64,000 bases of DNA from an uncultured Paracoccaceae bacterium. GTDB taxonomy: Bacteria > Bacteroidota > Bacteroidia > Flavobacteriales > Flavobacteriaceae. Numbering within the stretch: the first letter of the stretch is position 1; every line of letters starts with the position of its first letter. A program made the position numbers and the translations under genes. Under the pieces are notes generated by a model that had not been told where the DNA came from, ran no database searches, and worked only from the letters and a program-made list of their open reading frames with translations. Shown here in pieces: positions 9,557-18,739 of this stretch. The stretch spans positions 62,001-126,000 of the forward strand of contig CALSPC010000007.1 of the NCBI GenBank assembly GCA_943788135.1, read 5' to 3'.

Positions 9557-10354
9557 TTAGCTAGATTTTCGTTGTCTTTTGGCTTCAAAAAGTAAAATCC
9601 CTGCTGCAACGGATACGTTCATAGAGTCAATTTTACCGTGCATCGGAATCCGAATTTTTGCTGTTGATGCAGTGCGCCATCCTTGGCTCAGTCCTGTTGA
9701 TTCTGCCCCAACAACTAGTGCTGATCCTTTTTTAAAATCTATGGTATCGTATGCAACGGACTCTTGAAGAACCGCAGCGTAGATGGAAATGTCATGTTGT
9801 TTTAAATAGTCAATTACTTCTTCTGATGTTCCAGTCGCAATGGGCACAGTAAACACGCCACCAACACTCGATCTAATTATATTGGGATTATACAAATCTG
9901 TTAAGGGGTTAGAGATAATGATAGCATCTACATTCGCTGCATCTGCTGTTCGGAGTAAAGCGCCAATATTTCCTGGTTTTTCAGGGGCTTCAGCCACAAG
10001 AATTAATGGTGATGTAGAGTTCAATTCTAAATTAGCTAACTCAAAATTTTTTGCTTTCGCTACCGCAACTATTCCTTCTGTAGTTTCGCGGTGCGCTATT
10101 TTTTCATATACTGATTTGCTAATTTCTATGATATCAATCCCATAAATTTCTAGTGATGATGCTTCTGAAGCGGAAAATAAATCTGGATAATAATAAAGCG
10201 TTTCAATGCTGTAGTTTCCCTTAATGGCTAATGACAGTTCGCGCTTACCTTCAATAACAAAAAGACCTGTTTTTTTTCTTAGTTTCGACTTTTCTTTGAG
10301 TTGAACCAGTTGTTTTATAAAAGGGTTTTGAAGACTGCTTATTGTTTTAACCAT
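9557..10354 (-). CDS. TrmH/SpoU-family RNA 2'-O-methyltransferase
   Basis: A 265-residue SPOUT methyltransferase that uses S-adenosylmethionine to methylate ribose in rRNA or tRNA. The N-terminal part (MVKTISSLQNPFIKQLVQLKEK and FVIEGKRELSLAI) is the RNA-binding substrate domain. The knotted C-terminal domain carries the three usual motifs: NIGALLRTADAANVD, LVVGAESTGLS and IPMHGKIDSMNVSVAAGILLFE (quoted in part). Family members include 23S rRNA G2251 methyltransferase RlmB and TsnR-like enzymes; the exact target nucleotide cannot be decided. It has its own promoter box 5 bases upstream of the ATG and is monocistronic in appearance. Confidence 0.92.
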   Translation of the reverse strand: MVKTISSLQNPFIKQLVQLKEKSKLRKKTGLFVIEGKRELSLAIKGNYSIETLYYYPDLFSASEASSLEIYGIDIIEISKSVYEKIAHRETTEGIVAVAKAKNFELANLELNSTSPLILVAEAPEKPGNIGALLRTADAANVDAIIISNPLTDLYNPNIIRSSVGGVFTVPIATGTSEEVIDYLKQHDISIYAAVLQESVAYDTIDFKKGSALVVGAESTGLSQGWRTASTAKIRIPMHGKIDSMNVSVAAGILLFEAKRQRKSS

Positions 10355-10359
10355 ACTAC

Positions 10360-10367
10360 AAAAATAG
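10360..10367 (-). promoter_or_regulatory. -7 promoter box for the RNA methyltransferase, possibly leaderless
   Basis: The minus strand reads TATTTTTG, then 5 bases, then ATG. A TTTG at 10389-10392 sits 21-22 bases upstream as a -33 element. With a start site a few bases after the box, the mRNA would begin at or next to the ATG. Confidence 0.6.
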
Positions 10368-10390
10368 TGTTTAATTCTTAAGGGTAAACA

Positions 10391-10420
10391 AAAAAGTCCA
10401 AACCGAAGCTTGAACTTTTT
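10391..10420 (-). terminator. intrinsic terminator with UUCG tetraloop after the amidohydrolase operon
   Basis: On the minus strand the RNA folds as AAAAAGUUCAAGC-UUCG-GUUUGGACUUUUU: a 13-pair stem with some G-U pairs, closed by a C(UUCG)G tetraloop and followed by a U tract. It lies about 24 bases after the stop of the 428-residue amidohydrolase gene and abuts the -33 element of the next gene. Confidence 0.8.
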
Positions 10421-10443
10421 TAATTATTTATGGCGTTACAATT

Positions 10444-11730
10444 TTAATTGTTTTCATATTTTTTTGAGTAGCGTTTCCAAAGTTTTGTTTGGTGACTTTC
10501 TAAACTGATGCTCCGCCCATCAATATAAGCATGAGTTAGATTGTTTGTGCGCATATCTAAGGCATCTCCTGTACTTATAAATAGCGTAGCACTTTTTCCA
10601 GTCTCTAGGGAGCCATAGTTTTGGTCGATCCCTAGAATTTGAGCAGTATTTAAGGTTATCAATTGAAGTGCTTGCGCTTTTGTAAGACCATGTGCCACTG
10701 TTGTTCCTGCATAAAACGGGAGGTTTCTAGAATTCATTCGTTCCATATCTCCACTGGTCTCTAATCCCACAAGAACCCCAGCGTCAACAAGTAAATGTGC
10801 CATTTTAAAAGGTAAATCATAATCATGATCATCGTTATTTGGTCGAGAATGAACTCGTTGTAATAAAACAGCAATATTGTGTTCTTTCAAATAGGACGCA
10901 ATTTTGTAAGCTTCATATCCGCCTACAATGACCGTTTTTGATAGCCCTTGTGATTTTGAAAATTCAACGGCATCGATAATACCTTTTTCATCGTTAACGT
11001 GAATGTAAAGTGTTTTGGTTTTGTCAAATACGCCACGCAAAGCGTTTAATGGTGTGTTTATAGTGTTTGTATTGGCTTTTGCCGCATTAAAGTAGGCCTC
11101 AATACCCTGTATCTGACTATTGTATTTCGGATTACTTTTTAATCCGGGATCTTCGCCTAGCCACCATCGGCCACGACTAAAGGAGTTAGGCCAATTTAAA
11201 TGAATACCATCATCTACTTTAAGAACAGCATCTTCCCAATTCCAAGCGTCTAATTGCACAATAGAAGACGTTCCAGAAATACGACCACCTCTCGGCGTAA
11301 TTTGTGCCAAAAGCACACCGTTTGGCCGCATACTTTCTACCACTTTAGACTCTGTGTTATAGGCGATTAAACTACGAATATGAGGGTTCCAAGTTCCTAT
11401 CTCGGCATCATCATCACTAGCTCTTACGGCATCGATTTCTATTAATCCTAAGGTGGAGTTAGGAACAATAAATCCGGGGTAAAGGTGCTGGTTTTTAGCA
11501 TCTATAACCTTCATTTGCGTGAGGTCTTCTGTTCCTAAATATTCAGAGACATTTTTTATGACGCCATTTTCGAAAATAAGAAGTGAATTCTCAAGTATTG
11601 AGCCGTTTCCAATATGAGCTGTACCACCAACAATGGCGATAGGTTCTGATTGTTTAGCGCCAGGTGTTTGTTGTGCTTGGACTGTAAATACACCAACAGT
11701 TATGAGAGTTATGAGTTTTATAAGTTTCAT
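10444..11730 (-). CDS. exported amidohydrolase-like protein
   Basis: A 428-residue protein with a signal peptide at residues 1-19 (ending TVQAQ). It has the composite beta domain of the amidohydrolase superfamily (GSILENSLLIFENGVIKNVSEYLG) and the closing segment LNTAQILGIDQNYGSLETGKSATLFIS. The metal-binding H-x-H expected after the PGF motif is missing (HLYPGFIVPNSTLG), as in the first half of the large neighbour, so the usual binuclear metal site is probably not formed. It starts 10 bases after the 992-residue amidohydrolase gene and was probably made by duplication of that gene's first half. A periplasmic partner role is likely; substrate unknown. Confidence 0.85.
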   Translation of the reverse strand: MKLIKLITLITVGVFTVQAQQTPGAKQSEPIAIVGGTAHIGNGSILENSLLIFENGVIKNVSEYLGTEDLTQMKVIDAKNQHLYPGFIVPNSTLGLIEIDAVRASDDDAEIGTWNPHIRSLIAYNTESKVVESMRPNGVLLAQITPRGGRISGTSSIVQLDAWNWEDAVLKVDDGIHLNWPNSFSRGRWWLGEDPGLKSNPKYNSQIQGIEAYFNAAKANTNTINTPLNALRGVFDKTKTLYIHVNDEKGIIDAVEFSKSQGLSKTVIVGGYEAYKIASYLKEHNIAVLLQRVHSRPNNDDHDYDLPFKMAHLLVDAGVLVGLETSGDMERMNSRNLPFYAGTTVAHGLTKAQALQLITLNTAQILGIDQNYGSLETGKSATLFISTGDALDMRTNNLTHAYIDGRSISLESHQTKLWKRYSKKYENN

Positions 11731-11740
11731 TTTTTTGTGT

Positions 11741-14719
11741 TTAGAGTTGATTTGTATCTATGGAGTCACAATGTAAAAGATGTTTGTCTTTTTTCTTTAC
11801 AGGCTGTGTTTTCATGCCTTTGTTTTTTTCTTTTAACATCATAAGAATAAGTTCATTACGTTCTGTTTGAATGGCTTTTCTAAGTTGTATGTCTCGGTCT
11901 TTATCAAAATAAGTTACCCCTTCAATTATGGTTTTTTCTGCTTGTGCATAAATAGATAAAGGATGCGCGCTCCAAAGTACCAAATCTGCATTTTTTCCGA
12001 CTTTTATACTTCCGACTTTATCGTCGATATGGAGAAGTTTTGCGGGGTTCAAGGTGACCATTTTCCATGCATCTTCTTCAGATGTCCCTCCATATTTCAC
12101 CGCTTTAGCTGCTTCTTGATTGAGACGTCTTGACATTTCGGCATCGTCACTATTAATAGCAGTAATTACACCCATTGAATTCAATATAGAAGCATTATAT
12201 GGAATAGCATCATTGACCTCATACTTATATGCCCACCAATCGCTAAAGGTTGATGCGCCAACGCCGTGTGCTTTCATTTTATCCGCAACTTTATAGCCTT
12301 CCAATATATGCGTAAATGTATTGATGTTGAAGTCAAATTTCTCAGCAACTTTCATCAACATATTAATTTCACTTTGAATGTAAGAGTGGCAACTGATAAA
12401 ACGTTCTTTATTTAGAATTTCGGCGAGTACTTCCATTTCCGTATCTTTTCGGTACGGTTTCCCACTTTTCTTTTGAGCATCATAGGCTTTTGCTCTCGAA
12501 AAATAATCTATGTAGAGTTGTTCAACGCCCATACGCGTTTGAGGAAAACGATTAAAGCTTCCCCAATTCGATTGCTTTACATTTTCACCTAAAGCAAATT
12601 TTATAAATTTTGGAGTGTCTTTATAAATTAAGTTTTTTGCAGTTTCACCCCATTTAAGTTTTATAATTGCTGATCTTCCTCCAATAGGATTTGCGGAACC
12701 ATGCAAGATTTGAATCGTTGTAACCCCTCCCGCTAAATTCCTGTAAATATCAACATCATCGGCATCAATAACGTCTTCTATGCTAACTTCCGCTGACGAG
12801 TTTTGACCGCTCTCATTAATACTAGCAGCCGCAATGTGCGAGTGCTCATCAACAATTCCAGCAGTTAAATGTTTCCCTGTAGCATCGATGACCTTAGCTT
12901 TTGAGCTTTTGAGGTTTTTACCTAGTTTTGAAATGCGCCCATTTTGAACCAGTACATCTGTATGTTCTAGAATCCCTTCAGCTTCATTAGTCCAAACGGT
13001 CGCATTTTTAAATAATAATGTTTCAGCTTCAGGTAATTTTGTAAACCCATACGCGCCATTAGGAAAACTCACCGGGAGCACTTTTGGAGTGCGATCTTCT
13101 TTTTTGTTCGTATTCTCAGTATTTTTTTGAGAAGAAGTGTCGACACGTTTGAGTTCTATGTTTGGCGTATCTCCATTTAGAAAAGTAGCGGTTCCCGAAA
13201 TCGATTCGTTGTTAGGAAGGATTTTTGCATTTACGCGAATATAATCTTGTTTTGTTGTATCTTTTGAAGAAAACATCAAATGCATCCAATCCTTTTCATA
13301 CTTTATAGTACTGCTGAGTTTTAATGAATCTGACGTAATTTCGGATTTTAGTTTGCTTAATTTTCCTGATATTTTGAGTTCATAAGTATCAGAATTTAGC
13401 GTAAAGCTATAGTTTCCTCTAATATCTTTTTTAGAGATATCTTCAAGCACTGTACGAGAGCCATTGACCCAGTTTTCGTAAAGTGTAGTTTCTGCATCAA
13501 AAATAGCTCCTGAAGTAATTAAGAAATTGGCATAACTCCCCACATTTAAATTCCCAAGTTTTGAGTTCCCTAAAATTTGAGCAGGTTGGGTGGTTAAAGC
13601 ATCCAAGGCACTAACTGTATCTAAGCCGTAATCAATGGCTTTCATTAGGTTCGACTTGAAGTCTTTCATCGATTTCAAGCCTTTAGTGGTAAGGGCAAAA
13701 GGCACGCCATTGGTTGCTAAGACCATTGGATTGCTAGGGCGCTGATTCCATTCTTTCATTGCTTCCAGCTCCAGAGAATTTGTAAGAAACGTATTTTCAA
13801 CGTCGTAAGCCTTTGGAAAGTTGAGCGGTAAAATGAAGGTCGCTTGGGTGTTTTTGATTGCATCAATGCGTTCATATTCATCACCACCGCCTAAAATCAC
13901 ATACTGAACGCCAATTTCATCCCCAACCTTATCGGCGCGTAAAGCATTGGCTCTGCTGCCAGCTTCTATAATTTGAACTTGTTTTTTATTTAGATTATAA
14001 GCTTCAATAGACCGGTCTTTGGTGCTCACGTTTCCTTTGGCGTACCATTCTGCATCATAATTGAGTTGTCTCAATAAGGCCATAGCCCCCATAATAGAGG
14101 AGGGGTAAGACTGACGTGAACGGACACTTTTTGAAAAAGAGCTATACTGCACCGATTGATCAGATAGAATTCGTTGTGCATTATTTCCTTTTGAATCTAA
14201 AGCAATTAATGCCCCAGTTCCACGGACAATTCCATCTTGTAAATGCGTGTTGACAACTCCAAAACCAGCTTCTAACAAGGACTTAGCGGCCTTATCGTCA
14301 TATTTAAAATCAGCAATTGCATTTTGTTCTGGTCTGATGTGGTCATTCCAATAAAATCCTTCTCTGTTGGCATTGTACTGTGGTGAGCGATCACCAGTAG
14401 TTTTCCGTTTGGGTTTAGCAACACCAAAATCGGAGTAAAGATCAATAAATGAGGGATAGATGGATTTGCCCTTCAAATCAATAATTACTGTGTTTTTTGG
14501 AATCGCAACAGTTTTTCCAACATTTATAACATTTCCATCTTGAATTAATAAGGTGCCCTCATTTATACTTTTGGATGGAGTTATAAAGATTTTTGCATTA
14601 GTAAAGGCAGTGAAATTTGTGTTTTTAGAATTCACACCATCATTTTTGGGGAAATATTCCTGAGCATTAAGTATAAACACTCCGAATACACTCCAAAGTA
14701 GGATTAGTTTTTTTATCAT
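11741..14719 (-). CDS. exported double-module amidohydrolase
   Basis: A 992-residue protein with signal peptide (1-19, ending LNAQ) and two tandem amidohydrolase modules. The first (about 30-430) resembles the neighbouring 428-residue protein and lacks the H-x-H metal motif (YPSFIDLYSDFG). The second (about 570-960) keeps it (AGIVDEHSHIAA), together with GGVTTIQILHGSANPIGG, later histidines (SCHSYIQSE, FTHILEGYK) and the Asp in INSDDAEMSRR, so it is the likely active hydrolase. This class is related to imidazolonepropionase and exported prolidase-like enzymes; the substrate is not evident. It is first in a two-gene operon that ends at the UUCG hairpin. Confidence 0.88.
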   Translation of the reverse strand: MIKKLILLWSVFGVFILNAQEYFPKNDGVNSKNTNFTAFTNAKIFITPSKSINEGTLLIQDGNVINVGKTVAIPKNTVIIDLKGKSIYPSFIDLYSDFGVAKPKRKTTGDRSPQYNANREGFYWNDHIRPEQNAIADFKYDDKAAKSLLEAGFGVVNTHLQDGIVRGTGALIALDSKGNNAQRILSDQSVQYSSFSKSVRSRQSYPSSIMGAMALLRQLNYDAEWYAKGNVSTKDRSIEAYNLNKKQVQIIEAGSRANALRADKVGDEIGVQYVILGGGDEYERIDAIKNTQATFILPLNFPKAYDVENTFLTNSLELEAMKEWNQRPSNPMVLATNGVPFALTTKGLKSMKDFKSNLMKAIDYGLDTVSALDALTTQPAQILGNSKLGNLNVGSYANFLITSGAIFDAETTLYENWVNGSRTVLEDISKKDIRGNYSFTLNSDTYELKISGKLSKLKSEITSDSLKLSSTIKYEKDWMHLMFSSKDTTKQDYIRVNAKILPNNESISGTATFLNGDTPNIELKRVDTSSQKNTENTNKKEDRTPKVLPVSFPNGAYGFTKLPEAETLLFKNATVWTNEAEGILEHTDVLVQNGRISKLGKNLKSSKAKVIDATGKHLTAGIVDEHSHIAAASINESGQNSSAEVSIEDVIDADDVDIYRNLAGGVTTIQILHGSANPIGGRSAIIKLKWGETAKNLIYKDTPKFIKFALGENVKQSNWGSFNRFPQTRMGVEQLYIDYFSRAKAYDAQKKSGKPYRKDTEMEVLAEILNKERFISCHSYIQSEINMLMKVAEKFDFNINTFTHILEGYKVADKMKAHGVGASTFSDWWAYKYEVNDAIPYNASILNSMGVITAINSDDAEMSRRLNQEAAKAVKYGGTSEEDAWKMVTLNPAKLLHIDDKVGSIKVGKNADLVLWSAHPLSIYAQAEKTIIEGVTYFDKDRDIQLRKAIQTERNELILMMLKEKNKGMKTQPVKKKDKHLLHCDSIDTNQL

Positions 14720-14864
14720 AACATCGTTTTAAGTTCGTTTTTCAATGTAGTTATAATCTTTTGTAACGCTGTTAAAATTAATAAATTTTTAGGAAAATAG
14801 CTCGTGTTTTTAGGTTGAAATAAATAATCCTAAACATCTAATTTAAAAATAGTTTAAAGAGTAT

Positions 14865-15923
14865 TCAATCTTTTAAATACTCTACCAAAAGTGCTACCAC
14901 ATAATTATAACTCTCAATCCCTTTGGTTTGGTTGTTAGCTTTTAAGAAATGACTATAAAATACTTTGAAAATAGGTTCCAACGGATTTTCATAAGCACTC
15001 CAAAATTCAAATGTTTCTTGAAAATCCTCTAATACTCCCGGGTTAATGCTATGCGATATCAACGTATAAGCCTCAACGTCTCTTTTAGATAATTCTCGTA
15101 AACAGTAGCGCAATGCAAATTTATAACCCGCATAGTTGAAATAGCGATTTTTGTTATGGATATTAGCGAGGAACCCAATAAAATTAGCTTCGTTTTCAGC
15201 CGCGTATCCCAGTTGATGTGCTTGTTCATGTGCAATAGTAGTAGGCATAGAATTGGCGGGCATCACAGCATTAATCTGAGCTTCTAAAGTTAAGGGGTTC
15301 ACATAACCACCAAATCCCATATAAGTGAGAGGTGTGCTAAATAATGATTTTTTAGTGTTTTTGCCCCTGTATTTAAAATTTGGATATACCTTTTCTAGTT
15401 GAAAATAGCCCTTTTGACTGATGTCTGTCAGTTCAGCAAACGTGTAAGGGAGGGTAGTTTTTAACAACGAATCTTGAGTAATTTCTAGATGCAATGCATT
15501 TGTTTTTGTAACCAATTGATTGGTCACCGATTTCAATTTGGTGGTGGTGTATTTTGAATTTAAATTTAGTGTCGTATGCAAGGGGATACGGTAATAATTA
15601 AAACCCCAACACAAATGAAACATGAAATAGAAAAATGACACAAAGGCTAGAACATCTAAACTCCATGCTTTTGGGGCTATTCTCAGGCGTTTCCAGTTCA
15701 TAACCACCCAACGGATCATATAAATAATCAAACCGAGATACAACAGGTCGCCAAAAGAAAATGGAACCCATTTAAATGCCATATTTAATAGTTTAGAAAG
15801 TAGTGGAAAAAAACCTAAACTATAATAAGTCTCAATAAATTCAGGGTAGTTCTTCGCTACTTGTACAAGAAAGTATTGAGGAAGTAAACTCAACGCCAGA
15901 ATGATTTTTCCTTTTTTAGACAT
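14865..15923 (-). CDS. DUF3810 family membrane protein with HExxH motif
   Basis: A 352-residue protein with three hydrophobic segments in its N-terminal third (about residues 8-25, 60-78 and 92-112), followed by a soluble domain containing TIAHEQAHQLGYAAENEANF. HEQAH followed by a downstream Glu is the zinc pattern of gluzincin-type peptidases. DUF3810 is a Bacteroidota-rich family of unknown biochemical function; membrane-bound peptidase activity is inferred only from the motif. The ATG at 15921-15923 is preferred to the overlapping GTG three bases earlier. It is divergent from pepD and a -7 box lies 4 bases before the ATG. Confidence 0.82.
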   Translation of the reverse strand: MSKKGKIILALSLLPQYFLVQVAKNYPEFIETYYSLGFFPLLSKLLNMAFKWVPFSFGDLLYLGLIIYMIRWVVMNWKRLRIAPKAWSLDVLAFVSFFYFMFHLCWGFNYYRIPLHTTLNLNSKYTTTKLKSVTNQLVTKTNALHLEITQDSLLKTTLPYTFAELTDISQKGYFQLEKVYPNFKYRGKNTKKSLFSTPLTYMGFGGYVNPLTLEAQINAVMPANSMPTTIAHEQAHQLGYAAENEANFIGFLANIHNKNRYFNYAGYKFALRYCLRELSKRDVEAYTLISHSINPGVLEDFQETFEFWSAYENPLEPIFKVFYSHFLKANNQTKGIESYNYVVALLVEYLKD

Positions 15924-15927
15924 CACT

Positions 15928-15935
15928 CAAAAGTA
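15928..15935 (-). promoter_or_regulatory. -7 promoter box for the DUF3810 gene, possibly leaderless
   Basis: The minus strand reads TACTTTTG, then AGTG, then ATG. This matches TAnnTTTG with only 4 bases before the start codon. Confidence 0.45.
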
Positions 15936-15967
15936 ATAATTTTAATTTATGATCGGTAAGGAATCCG

Positions 15968-15975
15968 TATCTTTG
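15968..15975 (+). promoter_or_regulatory. -7 promoter box for pepD
   Basis: TATCTTTG matches TAnnTTTG and lies 21 bases before the ATG at 15997. Its position inside the extended ORF that begins at 15949 argues that translation starts at 15997. Confidence 0.6.
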
Positions 15976-15996
15976 TGCCTCAAAAACTCCGCTATT

Positions 15997-17457
15997 ATGA
16001 GCCAAGACATACGTCAACTAGAACCCAAAGCCCTTTGGAATAAATTTGCAGATTTGAATGCCGTTCCTCGTCCTTCTAAAAAAGAAGAACGTGTTATTGC
16101 ATTTATGAAAGATTTTGGGAAAAAATTAAACCTAGAAACCATTGAAGATGGAGTAGGAAATGTGATCATTAGAAAACCTGCGACTTCTGGCATGGAAGAT
16201 CGGAAAGCCATTGTGATGCAGTCGCATTTAGATATGGTGCATCAAAAAAACAACGAGACTACTTTTGATTTTTTAACACAAGGTATTGAGATGTATGTGG
16301 ACGGCGATTGGGTCAAAGCAAAGGGAACCACTCTTGGTGCTGATAATGGGCTAGGCGTAGCGACTATCATGGCAATTTTAGAAAGCACCGATATTCCACA
16401 TCCAGCTATTGAAGCGCTATTTACTATTGATGAAGAAACAGGTATGACAGGCGCTATGGGTTTAAAAGGAGGACTATTGAAAGGCGACATTCTGTTGAAT
16501 TTAGACACCGAAGACGATGATGAAATTGGGGTAGGTTGTGCAGGAGGTATTGATGTGACAGCCATAGGAACTTACAACGAAGAAGACACGCCAGAAATCA
16601 AAATTGGCTATTCTATTGAAGTTACAGGTTTACAAGGAGGACATTCGGGAATGGATATTCATAAAGGATTTGGCAATGCCAATAAAATCATGAACCGTTT
16701 GTTATTTGATGCTTTTCAAAATTTTGGATTACGAATTTCCGAAATTGATGGTGGAAGTTTGCGTAATGCCATACCAAGAGAGAGTAATGCGATTGTAGCG
16801 ATTGATAAAGTTCAAGAAGAGGCTTTTAAATATGAAATGGGGCTTCAAATTGAAGCGATTCAAACTGAGCTTAAAACATTAGAGCCGGATTTCAATGTGG
16901 TGCTAACCAAAATAGAGACGCCTAAAACGATTATGGATTTAGGAGTTCAAGAAGGTTTGACTCGCGCTATTTATGCCGCATGGAATGGGGTGTATCGCAT
17001 GAGTCCTGATATTCCTGAATTGGTTGAAACTTCCAATAACATCGCACGCGTTAGTATTAAAGGAGGAAAGGTAAAAATTGGCTGTCTAACACGATCTTCT
17101 GTAGAATCGTCTAAATTTGATTTAGCAACAATGTTGCGCGCGACCTTTGAGTTAATCGGTTGTGAAGTCGAACTTTCTGGAGATTATCCAGGTTGGGCAC
17201 CCGATATGGACTCGTCTATTTTGAAAGTTTTAAGAAGTCTATATGAAGAATTATATAACGAGAAACCTCATGTTGCGGCTTGTCATGCAGGATTAGAATG
17301 TGGTATTTTAGGAACTAATTATCCTGATATGGAAATGATTAGTTTTGGACCAAATATTAGAGGCGCACATTCTCCCGATGAACGTGCCCAGATTTCATCA
17401 GTTCAGAAGTTTTGGGTTTTTGTTTTAGAAATTTTAAAACAGATCCCTAAAGCATAA
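15997..17457 (+). CDS. pepD: aminoacyl-histidine dipeptidase (peptidase M20 family)
   Basis: A 486-residue zinc dipeptidase of the PepD/carnosinase-like M20C group, which splits dipeptides such as aminoacyl-histidine in the cytoplasm. Visible metal and catalytic motifs: MQSHLDMVHQ (first metal His and Asp), TLGADNGLG (bridging Asp), FTIDEETGMTGA (catalytic Glu pair), LNLDTED and, near the C-terminus, CHAGLECGIL. The lid domain includes GLQGGHSGMDIHKGFGNA. The ORF track starts at 15949, but the ATG at 15997 (MSQDIRQLEPKALWNKF) matches the family N-terminus and follows a promoter box. It is divergent from DUF3810 and ends at a bidirectional hairpin. Confidence 0.95.
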   Translation: MSQDIRQLEPKALWNKFADLNAVPRPSKKEERVIAFMKDFGKKLNLETIEDGVGNVIIRKPATSGMEDRKAIVMQSHLDMVHQKNNETTFDFLTQGIEMYVDGDWVKAKGTTLGADNGLGVATIMAILESTDIPHPAIEALFTIDEETGMTGAMGLKGGLLKGDILLNLDTEDDDEIGVGCAGGIDVTAIGTYNEEDTPEIKIGYSIEVTGLQGGHSGMDIHKGFGNANKIMNRLLFDAFQNFGLRISEIDGGSLRNAIPRESNAIVAIDKVQEEAFKYEMGLQIEAIQTELKTLEPDFNVVLTKIETPKTIMDLGVQEGLTRAIYAAWNGVYRMSPDIPELVETSNNIARVSIKGGKVKIGCLTRSSVESSKFDLATMLRATFELIGCEVELSGDYPGWAPDMDSSILKVLRSLYEELYNEKPHVAACHAGLECGILGTNYPDMEMISFGPNIRGAHSPDERAQISSVQKFWVFVLEILKQIPKA

Positions 17458-17474
17458 GCATAAGTATAGGTCAA

Positions 17475-17504
17475 AAAAAAAGCAGCCCATTGGCTGCTTT
17501 TTTT
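17475..17504. terminator. bidirectional intrinsic terminator between pepD and the PPIase gene
   Basis: AAAAAAAGCAGCC-CATT-GGCTGCTTTTTTT is a perfect inverted repeat with T tracts on both strands, placed between two convergent genes (stops at 17457 and 17522). It can end transcription from either side. Confidence 0.88.
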
Positions 17505-17521
17505 AATACATATTTTATAAA

Positions 17522-18698
17522 TTATTCTGCTGTTCCAAGCATCTCAATTATAAATATTAAATCGGTATTTGGTTTAATTGGTCCACGACCTTGTTCGCCA
17601 TATCCTAAATAGGAAGGAAGGTATAAAAATGTTTTATCTCCAATAGACATATTAAAAACACCTTCTTTAAACCCTGGAATCATTTGAGCTTGTGGATCAA
17701 GTGGCATTGCTAAGGGGTTATACGCGCCCTTGTTGTTCTTTTCTCAAATCATAAGACCCACATTTCTCGTCAATGGTTTTAATGTTCGTACCAAATAATT
17801 TACCATCTGTAAAATACCCTTGGTAGTTCAATTTAACAGTGCTTCCTTTTGCAGGTTTTGGGCCATCACCTTTGGTGATGTTATACACTAATAATCCGGA
17901 TTTAAGAGCAGTAGCTTTACTCTTATAAATATTTAAAACCGGTACCATTTCTTGAGCCGCGATTTCCATTTTTTCTTCCGCAATTTTCTTAGCTTCTTCA
18001 GCCTTTTGTTTGGCTTCCTTTAGTTTTTGTAAACGCTTTTCTTCTAATAATGGAAGTTCAGTATTCCAGGTATCAGCGGCATCAAATCGTTTTGCACTAA
18101 GGCCTTGACGAATGATGTTTAGTTCAAGTATTTTAACATCTTCCAAAGGCTTGTTAGAACCTTGAGCTACTTTTACATTAGAAATGGTGTCCACAACAGC
18201 GAAGCCTTTGACAACTTCTCCAAAAACAGCATGTCTATTGTCTAGGTGAGGCGTTGGTTTTTCGGTAATGAAAAACTGACTTCCATTAGTTGCTGGTCCG
18301 GAGTTGGCCATAGATAATATACCTGGTTTATCATGTTTTAGACTGTCGTCAAATTCATCCCCAAATTTGAATCCTGGGCTACCAGATCCAGTCGCTGTTG
18401 GGTCGCCCCCCTGAATCATGAATTTATCAATGACACGGTGAAAAACAGTGCCATTATAATACGGTTTACCTTTTAAGGTGTCTGCCAACATAGGGTGTGT
18501 GCCTTCTGCTAATCCTACAAAATTAGCAACTGTTAGCGGAACTTTGTCATAAAATAACTGAACAATGATCGTGTCTTTTGAGGTTACAAATTCGGCAAAA
18601 ATTCCATCACCTAAATCTGGATATTGTTGTTGACAAGCTGTAGAGCTGAGTAAGAGCCCTGCTGCAAATAATTGAATAAATACTTTAGTGAATTTCAT
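17522..18698 (-). pseudogene. cyclophilin-FKBP fusion peptidyl-prolyl isomerase lipoprotein, interrupted by a +1 frameshift
   Basis: The 326-residue ORF (17718-18698) has a lipoprotein signal (LLLSSTAC), a cyclophilin domain at about 30-195 (FHRVIDKFMIQGGDP, GSQFFIT), a charged coiled-coil linker (LKEAKQKAEEAKKIAEEK) and the first part of an FKBP domain. The rest of the FKBP domain (QMIPGFKEGVFNMSIGDKT, YLGYGEQG) is in the next frame at 17522-17707. At 17723-17729 the minus strand reads CAA CAA GGGCGCG TAT AAC; deleting one base gives QQGAYNPLAMP and a continuous protein of about 391 residues. Span is 3n+1. Together the domains would assist folding of exported proteins in the periplasm. If the break is real, the cyclophilin part may still function. 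It lies downstream of gldI. Confidence 0.88.
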
Positions 18699-18739
18699 TT
18701 TTTGTTTATTTTTTGTGGGTATTAATTTGTTTAAAAAAT

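Noticed and set aside
15949-15996. Longer N-terminus of pepD starting at 15949
   Set aside because: The extension contains a -7 promoter box (TATCTTTG) and does not fit the family start, which begins at the ATG at 15997.
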